DNA from: CAZVFX01 sp964626565
Lineage (GTDB): Bacteria; Myxococcota_A; UBA9042; CAIXZC01
Direction: 5' to 3'
Assembly: GCA_964626565.1 (NCBI GenBank)
Contig: CAZVFX010000034.1
Location: 1 to 57,658, forward strand
DNA: 57,658 bases
The position numbers and the translations under genes are program-made. Below, one piece after another: positions 9,225 through 17,915 of this stretch (the stretch's first letter is position 1; each line of letters opens with the position of its first letter). Below the pieces are notes generated by a model that saw only the letters and a program-made list of their open reading frames with translations, did not search any database and had not been told where the DNA came from.

Positions 9225-10241
9225 ATGTTACGGAAGATCGCGCTCCTTTTGTGCGCCGCGCTTTGTCTGGGATTGTGCTGCCTCGAGCCGGAAGAGAACG
9301 AACTGCCGCCCGAGTTTCAGGATGCGGTCCCCCGGGCCGACCGGGTGTGGCTGAACGTCCCGGGCGCCGAAGACGAAACCGCGGCGCAAGGGCTGGCTCT
9401 GAAGGGAGACGGGGACACCAAGGCCAAGTGGTACCTGGACACCATCGGCACGGTGCGGGAACTCAATACCATGACCTGGTCGTTGCTGCATTTTGTTGAG
9501 GACATCACCAGCTACCCCTACACGGACGAAATAGAGAACGGTTTCGTATGGGGTCCGTTTACGCCGGCCCTGTCGCTGGTGACCATCAAGTTCACGCTGG
9601 TGAAGGATGGGCACAACCAGTTTTCATTTGCCCTGACCATGCGCCCCAAGGAAGACGAGGGGGAGGCGTTCCAGGACGTGCTCACCGGTACTTATTTCCC
9701 CCAGGACGGAGTCACCCACAGTTCCGGAAACCTGAAGCTCATATTCGATACCGCCAGAGAGATGGATAAGTCGATGAACGCCACGGGCGTGTTGTCATTC
9801 GAATACGACACTACGGGCGAGAACCGCGACGTCGATATCGTCTTCGAGAACTTCCAGGCCGACGACATGGAGCAGCCAACCAACGCGACCTACCATTACT
9901 CTGAAGGCGATGGCCGTTCCGGCGAATTCGGATTCGATCTGGTCGGCGACATCCACAAGGACGACCCGGCACGGCAGGACCTGGTGAAAGAGGAGAACCT
10001 CGCCATCTTCGTGCGCTGGTTGCAAGACGGCAGCGGACGGGCGGACGTCCGGGTTACGGGCGGAGACCTGCCCGAGATCGTGCCGCCGTTTGAGAGTTGG
10101 GAGTCAAGCGAGTGCTGGGACGAGTTTTTCAACCAGACCTACCTTCAGGAGCAGGCAAATCCCGTCAGCGGAGAGCCGTACTTCGGCGACCCTGTGGGAG
10201 ACGAGAGCTCGTGTGCTTTCGCGGAGCCTCAATTCCGCTAG
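9225..10241 (+). CDS. Lipoprotein of unknown function
   Basis: 338 residues, starting at an ATG five bases after GGGGGAG. The signal peptide ends in LGLCC, a plausible lipobox. The mature part is acidic, with alternating polar/hydrophobic stretches typical of a beta-rich periplasmic or surface domain, for example residues about 120-250. Only two or three cysteines occur late (SSECWDEF and SSCAF near the C-terminus), unlike the cysteine-rich neighbours upstream. I do not recognise a family. It has its own promoter and is separated from the korA operon by 192 bases with another promoter, so it is probably monocistronic. Confidence 0.75.
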   Translation: MLRKIALLLCAALCLGLCCLEPEENELPPEFQDAVPRADRVWLNVPGAEDETAAQGLALKGDGDTKAKWYLDTIGTVRELNTMTWSLLHFVEDITSYPYTDEIENGFVWGPFTPALSLVTIKFTLVKDGHNQFSFALTMRPKEDEGEAFQDVLTGTYFPQDGVTHSSGNLKLIFDTAREMDKSMNATGVLSFEYDTTGENRDVDIVFENFQADDMEQPTNATYHYSEGDGRSGEFGFDLVGDIHKDDPARQDLVKEENLAIFVRWLQDGSGRADVRVTGGDLPEIVPPFESWESSECWDEFFNQTYLQEQANPVSGEPYFGDPVGDESSCAFAEPQFR

Positions 10242-10311
10242 CCGCAACCGGCATTTCAACTCGGCGGAAAACCTACCAATTTTATAGTCTTAAAAACACT
10301 GCATTTCTTAC

Positions 10312-10340
10312 TTGACAGTACTTGGGGGGCTGCATAAGAT
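10312..10340 (+). promoter_or_regulatory. Strong sigma70-type promoter of the kor-TCA operon
   Basis: Perfect TTGACA (10312-10317), exactly 17 bases, TAAGAT (10335-10340). It is the best promoter match in the window and leaves a leader of about 90 bases before korA, in which I see no riboswitch-like structure. Confidence 0.65.
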
Positions 10341-10433
10341 CCGGCGCGTTTGGGTTCCGATGGATCTGGCTAGTTCGCTCCCCGTTCGTTCTCGCTGTTC
10401 CCGAAGAAGCTATCTAACTGACAGGAGTTTGCT

Positions 10434-11558
10434 ATGGCACTAGAGTTTTTGGAAGGCAATGCGGCGATCGCCCGGGCGGCCATTAAGGCCGGGTGTGATT
10501 TTTTCGCCGGCTACCCGATCACGCCGGCGTCTTCAATCCTCCACTACATGCTGGATTTGTGCCCCCGGAACGACGGCGTGGCGATCCAGTGCGAAGACGA
10601 AATCGCGTCTATGGGATTCTGCCTCGGCGCCGCGATGGCCGGGCGGAAGGTCCTCACGGCCACGAGCGGTCCGGGCATAAGCCTGTACAGCGAGAACATC
10701 GGCCTTGGCACCATTGGTGAGACCCCGATGGTGATCGTGAATATCCAGCGGCAGGGTCCGGCCACCGGTTCTGCCACCAAGGGTGCGGAAGGTGACATCC
10801 AGTTCACCCGGTGGGTTACTTCCGGTGGGCTGCCGATTATCGCATTGAGCCCGGCGACGGTGGAAGAGGCTTACGAATTGACGGTGCATGCGTTCAATTT
10901 CTCCGAGAAATATCGTACCCCGGTATTCCTTCTGGCCAACAAGGAGATCGGCGTCACCCAGGAATCGGTTGACCTGGACGCGGTGAACCTTCCCGAGATC
11001 GTTGAGCGGAAGCGAGTGCCTGCGGATGAGAAGTTTGTCCCTCACGACTTCGACAAGGCCACCGACGTTGCGGCCATGTCCGATTTCGGCGGTCCCCACA
11101 TCGCCCGGTACACCACGTCGACTCACGACAAGGCGGCGTACCTGACGACCAACACCGAGATCATTGCGGAGATGCTCGAGCACTACAAGGAGAAGATCGA
11201 CGCGGCGGAAAACGATATTGCGCTTTACAAGGAAGACTACCAGGACGGCGCCGAGACGCTGGTGATCAGCTACGGCATCATTTCCAGATCGGTGGCGGTG
11301 GCGGTTCGTGAGGCGCGGGCCCACGGAGCGAAGATCAACTCGCTGGTTCTGCAGACGCTGTGGCCGGTACCTGAGACGGCAATCAACAACGCTATCAAGG
11401 GCATGAAGAAAGTGGTCGTCCCGGAAATGAACTTAGGTCAGTACGTGTTGGAGATACAGCGGATGGCACCTGACGGCGTGGCTGTCGTGGGAGTTGGCAA
11501 GATGGACACCACCCTTCTTTCTCCCAAAGAGATCATTCAGAGAGGAGGTCTGCTATGA
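10434..11558 (+). CDS. korA: 2-oxoacid:ferredoxin oxidoreductase, alpha subunit (KorA-type)
   Basis: Alpha subunit (374 residues) of a ThDP enzyme that interconverts a 2-oxoacid + CoA and acyl-CoA + CO2 with ferredoxin; by operon context the substrate is probably 2-oxoglutarate/succinyl-CoA. Visible family motifs are GYPITPASS (26-34), QCEDEIASMG (52-61), TSGPG (77-81) and QRQGPATGS (105-113), with domain II toward the C-terminus. The N-terminal gamma domain that many bacterial KorA proteins carry is absent; it is found instead on KorB. AGGAG lies six bases before the ATG. The stop overlaps the korB ATG by four bases, so the subunits are translationally coupled. It is the first gene of the ten-gene operon. 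Pyruvate or branched-chain substrates cannot be excluded from sequence alone. Confidence 0.92.
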   Translation: MALEFLEGNAAIARAAIKAGCDFFAGYPITPASSILHYMLDLCPRNDGVAIQCEDEIASMGFCLGAAMAGRKVLTATSGPGISLYSENIGLGTIGETPMVIVNIQRQGPATGSATKGAEGDIQFTRWVTSGGLPIIALSPATVEEAYELTVHAFNFSEKYRTPVFLLANKEIGVTQESVDLDAVNLPEIVERKRVPADEKFVPHDFDKATDVAAMSDFGGPHIARYTTSTHDKAAYLTTNTEIIAEMLEHYKEKIDAAENDIALYKEDYQDGAETLVISYGIISRSVAVAVREARAHGAKINSLVLQTLWPVPETAINNAIKGMKKVVVPEMNLGQYVLEIQRMAPDGVAVVGVGKMDTTLLSPKEIIQRGGLL

Positions 11559-12883
11559 GCGAAATCACGACCTACATAAATGATGCAATCGGCCCCATGC
11601 CGTTCTGCCCCGGTTGCGGGCATCACCAGTTGCTCAAGGCGCTGGACAAGGCGATGGTCAAGCTGCAGTTGGACCCGAAGAAGACGGTCATCGTGACCGA
11701 CATCGGGTGCATCGGGCTGTCGGACCGCTGGTTCAACACCAGTGCGTTCCACGGTTTGCACGGCCGCTCCATAACCTATGCGTGCGGCCTGAAGATGGCC
11801 AACCCGGAGTTGACGGTTATCACGTTGATGGGCGACGGCGCCACCGGCATCGGCGGCACCCACTTCCTCAATGTGGCGCGTCGCAACATCGGCATCACCC
11901 TGCTCATCGGCAACAACTTCAACTACGGCATGACGGGCGGTCAGCATTCGGTGACCACTCCCACCGAGGGACTGACCTCGACCACGCCGTGGGGGAACGT
12001 TGAGGGCCCCATGGACCTGTGCGGAACCGCCATTGCGGCGGGCGGCGCCTGGGTTCACCGGACGACCTCATTTGAGCGGGACCTGCCCGACACGATCGCG
12101 GATGCGATCAGCCAGCCCGGCTTCGCGATGGTGGATGTATGGGAGCTTTGCACCGCCTACTATTCCCCGCGGAACCAGTTAAAGAAAAAGGATCTATACA
12201 ACCTCGTCGATGGTTACGGGCTCGAGTTGGGGCTTCTGGTTGACAAGCCTCGCCCCGAGTACAGCGCCAGATATTGGGAGGCGTTCAAGGCTGGCACAAC
12301 TGCCGAGGCGAAGAGCAAGCCTGGCATCGAGGTCCAGTTCGACAACAACGTGCAGAAGCAGACCGGAATCGTGCTGGCAGGTAGCGCCGGACAGAAGATC
12401 AAGTCTACGGCGACCTTGTTCGCCGAAGGCGGGATGTTCTCGGGCCTTGCGGCCACCCAGAAGGACGACTACCCCATCACGGTGATGACGGGTCACTCGC
12501 TGGCCGAGGTGATCCTCAGCCCGGAAGCCATCGAATACACCGGCATTTCTGAGCCGGACAGCTTCGTCGTGGTTTCGGCGGACGGTTTGAAACGTGCGTG
12601 GCCGCGCATCGAGGCGCTGCCTGCGACGTGCCGGCTGTATGCGGAAGAGACCCTCGAGCTTCCCGAGACCGAGGCCCAGATCATCAAGTTGCCGTTTATC
12701 GCCACTGCCAAGAAGGTGAGCCGGTTGTCAATCGGCATCATCGCCATGGCTGCGGTTCTGGCCGACCGGGGGTTCTACCCTCTGGAAGCCTATGGCAAGG
12801 CGATCGGTACGTTCCAGAAGCAGAAAATTGCGGACATCAACCTTGAGGCTATCAAGGCGGGCGCCGCGTTGATTGAGAAGTGA
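11555..12883 (+). CDS. korB: 2-oxoacid:ferredoxin oxidoreductase, beta subunit fused to gamma domain
   Basis: 442 residues, against about 280-300 for an ordinary KorB. Residues 1-250 are the ThDP-binding beta subunit: FCPGCGH (17-23), GDG (93-95) and NNFNYGMTGGQ (120-130). Cysteines 18, 21, 52 and 199 are placed to bind its [4Fe-4S] cluster. Residues 270-442 start a new alpha/beta domain with GIVLAGSAGQKIKS, SGLAATQKDDYP and SLAEVILSPEAI, which is the pattern of the gamma subunit (KorC/PorG). So gamma is joined to the C-terminus of beta instead of to alpha. GAGGAGG lies upstream of the ATG, which overlaps korA. No separate delta ferredoxin subunit is seen in the operon; the electron carrier must be a free ferredoxin, or possibly the ferredoxin domain on the synthetase encoded at 19582. 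Confidence 0.92.
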   Translation: MSEITTYINDAIGPMPFCPGCGHHQLLKALDKAMVKLQLDPKKTVIVTDIGCIGLSDRWFNTSAFHGLHGRSITYACGLKMANPELTVITLMGDGATGIGGTHFLNVARRNIGITLLIGNNFNYGMTGGQHSVTTPTEGLTSTTPWGNVEGPMDLCGTAIAAGGAWVHRTTSFERDLPDTIADAISQPGFAMVDVWELCTAYYSPRNQLKKKDLYNLVDGYGLELGLLVDKPRPEYSARYWEAFKAGTTAEAKSKPGIEVQFDNNVQKQTGIVLAGSAGQKIKSTATLFAEGGMFSGLAATQKDDYPITVMTGHSLAEVILSPEAIEYTGISEPDSFVVVSADGLKRAWPRIEALPATCRLYAEETLELPETEAQIIKLPFIATAKKVSRLSIGIIAMAAVLADRGFYPLEAYGKAIGTFQKQKIADINLEAIKAGAALIEK

Positions 12884-12908
12884 TAAACAACCTATCGGAG
12901 GTAGTAAA

Positions 12909-14093
12909 ATGAGCAAGCGGAAGATTGTATCCATGCCGGGTGATGGGATTGGCAATTCGGTTCTCCCCGCAGCCATCAGGGTGTTGGACGCGGCGGGCTT
13001 TGACGCGGAGTACATCCACGCCGACATCGGCTGGGAATTCTGGTGCAAGGAGGGCAACCCGTTGCCCGACCGCACCATCGAACTGCTGCGCGAGTACAAA
13101 GTAGGTCTGTTCGGAGCCATCACCTCCAAGCCCAAAGGCGAAGCTGCGGCCGAACTGGCCCCCGAGCTTCAGGGCAAAGGCTACGTGTATTACAGCCCCA
13201 TCGTTGCCATGCGGCAACTGTTCAATCTGGACGTCTGCATGCGCCCCTGTATTTCCTTTGCGGGCAACCCGCTGAACTTCATTCGCCGGGGCAAGGGCGA
13301 CTCGATTGAAGAGCCCATGGTCAACGTGGTGATCTTCCGCCAGAACACGGAAGGGCTGTACGGCGGCGTCGAGTGGACCAACCCTCCGGACCAGGTTTAC
13401 GAAGCTCTGGGCACCCACCCGAAGATGAAGAACTTCATGGATGTACCCCGGGAAGGGCTGGCCATCTCCACCCGTATCTTCACCCAGGGAGCGTGCGACC
13501 GCATCGTGGGCGAGGCGTTCAAGTATGCTGACAAGTTCGGCTACAAGTCTGTAACCATTTGCGAAAAACCCAACGTCGTGCGTGAGACCTCGGGCATGAT
13601 GCTTGAGACGGGCCTCAGAATTCAGAAGGACTACCCGCACATCCAGCTTTGGAACACCAACATCGACGCGCAGATGATGTGGCTGACCAAGAACCCGGAA
13701 GACTACGGCATCATCGTAGCGGGCAACATGTTCGGCGACATCGTATCCGACGGCTTTGCCGGCCTGGTAGGCGGCCTTGGCTTCGCGTGCAGCGCCAACG
13801 TTGGCAAGGAAGTAGCGGTATTCGAGCCGACTCACGGTTCCGCACCGAAGTACGAAAAGCTGAGCCCCTCCATCGTCAACCCCATCGCCATGGTGATGAG
13901 CGGCTGCATGATGCTGGACCACCTGGGCGAAGTGGAGATGTCGAACAAGATCAAGACGGCCATCGCCGCAGTGGTGAAGGAAGGCTCGTCGATGCCGTAC
14001 GACATGTTGAAGCTTCGCGGCGGACCCGACGCGCTGAGCCAGGGTGCCGCAAACACCGACGAAGTGGCAGACGCAATTATCGCCAAGCTGTAA
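12909..14093 (+). CDS. icd: Isocitrate-type beta-decarboxylating dehydrogenase
   Basis: 394 residues; ATG at 12909 follows GGAGG with seven bases of spacing. It belongs to the isocitrate/isopropylmalate dehydrogenase family: RQNTEGLYGG (144-153), NMFGDIVSDGFAGLVGGLGF (273-292, the family signature with the metal-binding aspartates) and EPTHGSAPKYE (306-316) at the cofactor site. Arginines at 102, 112 and 144 sit where substrate carboxylates are held. Between kor and aconitase genes, isocitrate with 2-oxoglutarate + CO2 is the natural reaction; homoisocitrate or isopropylmalate dehydrogenase is less likely because no other lysine or leucine genes are near. The substrate-recognition segment AGNPLNFIRRGKGD (118-131) differs from the SxNxxxR motif of E. 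coli-type enzymes, so specificity and NAD/NADP choice are open. Confidence 0.85.
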   Translation: MSKRKIVSMPGDGIGNSVLPAAIRVLDAAGFDAEYIHADIGWEFWCKEGNPLPDRTIELLREYKVGLFGAITSKPKGEAAAELAPELQGKGYVYYSPIVAMRQLFNLDVCMRPCISFAGNPLNFIRRGKGDSIEEPMVNVVIFRQNTEGLYGGVEWTNPPDQVYEALGTHPKMKNFMDVPREGLAISTRIFTQGACDRIVGEAFKYADKFGYKSVTICEKPNVVRETSGMMLETGLRIQKDYPHIQLWNTNIDAQMMWLTKNPEDYGIIVAGNMFGDIVSDGFAGLVGGLGFACSANVGKEVAVFEPTHGSAPKYEKLSPSIVNPIAMVMSGCMMLDHLGEVEMSNKIKTAIAAVVKEGSSMPYDMLKLRGGPDALSQGAANTDEVADAIIAKL

Positions 14094-14108
14094 GCGAGGA
14101 CAACCCGC

Positions 14109-14141
14109 GGCGGCGGGGGGTCTTTTGGGCCTCCCGCCGCC
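14109..14141 (+). promoter_or_regulatory. Strong intercistronic hairpin in the kor-TCA operon
   Basis: A 12-bp GC stem with one G-U pair (14109-14120 with 14130-14141) closes a nine-base loop. No T-run follows, so full termination is unlikely; it could slow transcription or protect the upstream korAB-icd message from decay. Confidence 0.5.
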
Positions 14142-14166
14142 CGAAGTCATCACACGAGAGGAAACA

Positions 14167-14742
14167 ATGATCACCAAGGACGAGATTCGCCAACTCTTTG
14201 CGGCCCAACTGGCCCGGATCGAGAACCCTGAACTGCGTGAGAAAGTGGTGGAAGTCTGGACGGACGGGTGCCGGCAGGGCAACTGGGAGACGGTTGCGGA
14301 GCTACAGCAGGTTCCGTTCACATTGCTCACCAACACCCGCGGCGTGAACTTCGTTGAGCACACCATCGCGGTAACCGAAGGAGCCGTCGCGCTGGCGCAG
14401 TGCCAGCTCGATGCCTATGCCGGAATGCCCTACGGTTTCAACATGGACCGCCTGGTTGCGGGCGGACTGCTTCACGATGTAGGCAAGTTGTTGGAAATTG
14501 AGAAGGACGGGGCGGGCGGATATCGCAAAAGTCACGCCGGCAAATGTGCGCGCCATCCGATTTCGGGCGCAATCATGGCTGCGAAGGCGGGGCTGGACGA
14601 CGAACTGGTCAACACCATCGGTTGCCACGCCAAGGAAGGGGACGGCCGGCCGCAGGTGATCGAGACCGTGCTGATCCATCAGGCGGATTTCGCCACTTTC
14701 AACCCGCTGGTAATGCTGGAGAAGGGCAGCCTCATCCAGTAG
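14167..14742 (+). CDS. HD-domain metal-dependent phosphohydrolase-like protein
   Basis: 191 residues, ATG at 14167 after GAGAGGAAACA. The HD superfamily is shown by VEHT, GLLHDVGK (the HD doublet), ARHPISG, IGCHAKEG and HQADF, which together provide the histidines and aspartates for a binuclear metal site. Families with this layout cleave phosphate esters of nucleotides or other small molecules. Its place between icd and the aconitase genes of a metabolic operon is unusual; I infer a repair or regulatory role (for example removal of a damaged or phosphorylated metabolite or second messenger), but the substrate is unknown. It begins 25 bases after the GC hairpin at 14109-14141, so its expression may be set apart from korAB-icd. 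Confidence 0.8.
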   Translation: MITKDEIRQLFAAQLARIENPELREKVVEVWTDGCRQGNWETVAELQQVPFTLLTNTRGVNFVEHTIAVTEGAVALAQCQLDAYAGMPYGFNMDRLVAGGLLHDVGKLLEIEKDGAGGYRKSHAGKCARHPISGAIMAAKAGLDDELVNTIGCHAKEGDGRPQVIETVLIHQADFATFNPLVMLEKGSLIQ

Positions 14743-14830
14743 CACATCGACTGATCACGCCCGGCACCCGCGGCACCCCGAGAGCGAGCGAGGGGCCTGT
14801 CAGGCACCGGCAGAGCAGAAGGAGAAAGAA

Positions 14831-16633
14831 ATGGGCAAGACCATAATCGAGAAAATCCTCGGTGCGCACGCCGGCGGGGACGTCTCTCCCGGCGACATTG
14901 CAGACATAACCATCGATGTCAGAGCGGCCCGTGATTTCGGGGGTGCCAACGTCGTGAAGAACCTGCTGGACAACGGATTGGGCATTGAGGATGCGTCCAA
15001 GACGTTCTTCACCTTTGACTGCAACCCGGGTGGTTCGGACCAGAAATATGCCACCAACCAGCAGATCTGCCGGCTGTTCGCCCGGGAACACGGAATCACC
15101 ATCTACGACATCGACGCCGGCATCGGCACGCATGTTGCCATCGATGAAGGGCTGGCGGTCCCCGGTTCCACCCTGGTATCCACCGACTCCCACGCCAACA
15201 TCCTCGGCGCCATCGGCGCTTTTGGACAGGGGATGGGCGATGTGGATATCGCACATGCATTTGGCTTCGGCCGGGTGTGGTTCAAGGTTCCTCCGACGCT
15301 GAGGATCGTTCTTAACGGCACCCCCTCGGCCGAGGCGACGGCCAAGGACCTCGTCCTGGCGTGCGCCAAGGTTCTGGGAGCCAACGGGCTGTTGGGATAC
15401 GCCGCGGAATTCTACGGCGACGTTATCGAGGGATTGGGGTTGTCGGATCGGATCACCATGGCCTCCATGGCCACGGAAATGGCTGGCATCATTGCGCTGT
15501 TCCCGCCTAACGACACGGTCATCGACTACTGTTCGAAGGCCGCGGGCAGGCCGGTGCCTGCCGTGCTGGCCGATGCGGACGCCGAGTACGCGGGCACCGT
15601 GGAAATCGATGTGGACGGACTGGGTCCCCAGATTTCCCGACCGGGACACCCGGAGGACGTGGTCGGACTGACAGATGTAGTGGGCGCCAAGATAGGCTCC
15701 GCCTTCTTGGGCTCCTGCACCAACGGCCGCATCGAGGACATGAGGGTTGCGGCCAAAATCCTGGAGGGCCGCAAGGTCGCCCCCGGGGTCGTCCTGAAGA
15801 TCGTTCCGAGCACCGACAAGGTGTGGCAGCAGTGTCTCCAGGAAGGGATCATCGAGACTTTCAAGAGCGCTGGTGCGCTGGTGGGCAACGCCGGCTGCGC
15901 GGGCTGTGCGGCCGGGCAGATAGGCCAGAACGGACCTGGCGAAGTTACTATCAGCACGGGTAACCGGAACTTTGCGGGCAAGCAGGGCAAAGGCGAAGTG
16001 TACCTGGCCTCACCGGCCACGGTGGCTGCGTCCGCGGTTGCGGGCATAATTGTCCCTGCCGACGATATTCCGGCAGAGCCGACGGAGTTCGAGATCGGAG
16101 CCGGGTCGGCCGCGGCCGCGACGGCGGCAGAAGGGGCTGCAGTGGGCGACCGACCTACTACGTTCACGGGCCGCGCGTGGGTTGTGCGGGAAGACAACAT
16201 CGACACCGACATGATCTTTCACAACCGGTACCTCACCATCACCGACATCGCTCAGATGGGCCAGTACACCTTCGACAACCTGGCCGGCTGGGAGGATTTC
16301 TCCTCCAAGACCCAGCCCGGAGACATTGTTGTGGTGGGTAAGAACTTCGGGGCCGGGTCTTCGCGCCAGCAGGCGGTGGACTGTTTCGAGAGCCTTGGGG
16401 TATCGCTGATTATTGGCGAGTCCTTCGGAGCAATCTACGAGCGCAACGCCATCAACAAGGGCTTTCCCATCGTCACGGCCGACCTGATCTCCACTGAACT
16501 GGAGAACGGCGGCGAGTTGACTGTGGACCTGGCCACGGGGGCGATCACGTTGCCGTCGGGGCAGACCGTTGACGGCGCCTTCTCGGACGTACAGATGGCC
16601 ATCTACAAGAAGGGCGGTTTGTTGAACAAATAA
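14831..16633 (+). CDS. Fused aconitase-superfamily hydratase (LeuC+LeuD in one chain)
   Basis: 600 residues with AAGGAG six bases before the ATG. Residues 1-410 are the large (LeuC-like) part with cluster cysteines C296 (GSCTNGR), C356 and C359 (GCAGC); an alanine-rich linker (about 411-440) leads to the small swivelling domain (445-600) with GAGSSR (507-512). The catalytic D-S-H (119-121) is present, but the Asp-His pair found in most homologues is Asp63-Cys64 here. It is therefore either an aconitase variant with altered acid-base chemistry or a hydratase for a related tricarboxylate. The next two genes encode a split enzyme of the same superfamily that keeps Asp-His. Citrate/isocitrate interconversion is the expected function given icd and the citrate-synthase homologue in the operon. 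Confidence 0.85.
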   Translation: MGKTIIEKILGAHAGGDVSPGDIADITIDVRAARDFGGANVVKNLLDNGLGIEDASKTFFTFDCNPGGSDQKYATNQQICRLFAREHGITIYDIDAGIGTHVAIDEGLAVPGSTLVSTDSHANILGAIGAFGQGMGDVDIAHAFGFGRVWFKVPPTLRIVLNGTPSAEATAKDLVLACAKVLGANGLLGYAAEFYGDVIEGLGLSDRITMASMATEMAGIIALFPPNDTVIDYCSKAAGRPVPAVLADADAEYAGTVEIDVDGLGPQISRPGHPEDVVGLTDVVGAKIGSAFLGSCTNGRIEDMRVAAKILEGRKVAPGVVLKIVPSTDKVWQQCLQEGIIETFKSAGALVGNAGCAGCAAGQIGQNGPGEVTISTGNRNFAGKQGKGEVYLASPATVAASAVAGIIVPADDIPAEPTEFEIGAGSAAAATAAEGAAVGDRPTTFTGRAWVVREDNIDTDMIFHNRYLTITDIAQMGQYTFDNLAGWEDFSSKTQPGDIVVVGKNFGAGSSRQQAVDCFESLGVSLIIGESFGAIYERNAINKGFPIVTADLISTELENGGELTVDLATGAITLPSGQTVDGAFSDVQMAIYKKGGLLNK

Positions 16634-16649
16634 CCTGTGAGGCTTACAG

Positions 16650-17912
16650 ATGGGCAAAACCTTTGCAGAGAAAGTCCTGGCAAAGAATGCGGGACTGGAT
16701 GAAACAGTTGTCGGTCAGATTGTCATCGTCAAACCGAATCACATGTTGACCCATGACAATTCGGCGGCCATCGTGGGTAAAATCGGTGCGGACCTGGAGG
16801 AATTCGGGGTCGCCAGGCCCGAAATGCCCGTGATCGTGCTGGACCACGTAATCCCGGCGGCAAGCGAGAAGACCGCCACCAACCACCAGACGACCCGCCG
16901 CTTTGTGGCGGCCCACGGCATCAAACATTTTTACGATGTAGGAGTTGGAGTCTGCCACCAGGTTGTGGTTGAGAAGGGGCTGGCCAAGCCGGGCTACATT
17001 ATCGTCGGCAGCGACTCCCACACCTGTTCGTACGGGGCGCTGGGCGTATTCTCCACGGGGATCGACCGCACCGAGGCTGCGGCGCTGCTGCTGCGAGGGG
17101 AAACCTGGTTGAAAGTGCCCGACTCCATCAAAGTTACTCTGACCGGCGAGTTGCAGCCCGGCGTTACCGCCAAGGACATCGTCCTGACCATAATCGGCGA
17201 CATCGGTGCGGACGGTGCGAGCTACTGTGCGGTTGAGTTCCACGGCAACGTGGCGTCGCTGAATATGGAGCAGCGCCTTACCATCTCCAACATGGGGATT
17301 GAGATGGGCGCCAAGGTCGCGGCATTTCCGGTTGACGACGTGACCCGCGGCTACCTGAACTCCATTGGTGTATCCGAAGGCGATTATGAGCCTGTGTGGG
17401 CAGACGCCGACGCCGAGTATATGCAGGAATTGACCTACGACCTGAGCGCGATTGAGCCGGTGATTGCGTTGCCCCATACGGTGGACAACGTGAAGTCGGT
17501 GACGGAAGTGGCCGGTCTGAAGATAGACCAGTTCCTGTTGGGCACCTGCACCAACGGCCGGCCGGGTGACTTTGCCGCGGCCGCAGATATCCTGGAAGGT
17601 AAGAAAGTCGCTGACGGCTGCCGGCTGCTCGTCCTGCCTGCATCTCGTGAGATATACGAAGAGCTCATGGCGGATGGAATTCTTGCCCGGCTGTCGAAGG
17701 CTGGCGGCATCGTTCTCCCGCCGGGTTGCGGGCCGTGCCTGGGTGCACACCAGGGGGTGCTGGCTCCGGGGGAGAGGTGCCTCAGCACTGCAAACCGGAA
17801 TTTCAAGGGCCGGATGGGCTGCAAGGAAGGTGAGATCTACCTGTCCAGCCCCGAGACGGTTGCGGCATCTGCCATCTACGGCGAGATAGCCGATCCCCGC
17901 AAGGAGGTGTAG
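16650..17912 (+). CDS. Aconitase/isopropylmalate isomerase family, large subunit
   Basis: 420 residues. It shows the complete set: VLDHVIPAAS with Asp65-His66, GSDSHTCSYGALGVFSTGID with D122-S-H124, and cluster ligands C300 (GTCTNGR), C360 and C363 (PPGCGPCLG). Family members include LeuC, homoaconitase large subunit, and archaeal/bacterial two-subunit aconitases. No leuA or leuB is adjacent and the operon is TCA-like, so I favour a split aconitase or a homologue acting on citrate-like acids; leucine biosynthesis cannot be excluded. GAGG sits before the ATG, 16 bases after the fused paralogue. Its stop lies within the Shine-Dalgarno region of the small-subunit gene. Confidence 0.85.
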   Translation: MGKTFAEKVLAKNAGLDETVVGQIVIVKPNHMLTHDNSAAIVGKIGADLEEFGVARPEMPVIVLDHVIPAASEKTATNHQTTRRFVAAHGIKHFYDVGVGVCHQVVVEKGLAKPGYIIVGSDSHTCSYGALGVFSTGIDRTEAAALLLRGETWLKVPDSIKVTLTGELQPGVTAKDIVLTIIGDIGADGASYCAVEFHGNVASLNMEQRLTISNMGIEMGAKVAAFPVDDVTRGYLNSIGVSEGDYEPVWADADAEYMQELTYDLSAIEPVIALPHTVDNVKSVTEVAGLKIDQFLLGTCTNGRPGDFAAAADILEGKKVADGCRLLVLPASREIYEELMADGILARLSKAGGIVLPPGCGPCLGAHQGVLAPGERCLSTANRNFKGRMGCKEGEIYLSSPETVAASAIYGEIADPRKEV

Positions 17913-17915
17913 GTC

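Noticed and set aside
12852..14366. 504-codon minus-strand open frame antisense to icd
   Set aside because: No ribosome site, no family motifs and histidine/valine-rich composition typical of the antisense of a high-GC gene; the plus strand has a complete dehydrogenase.
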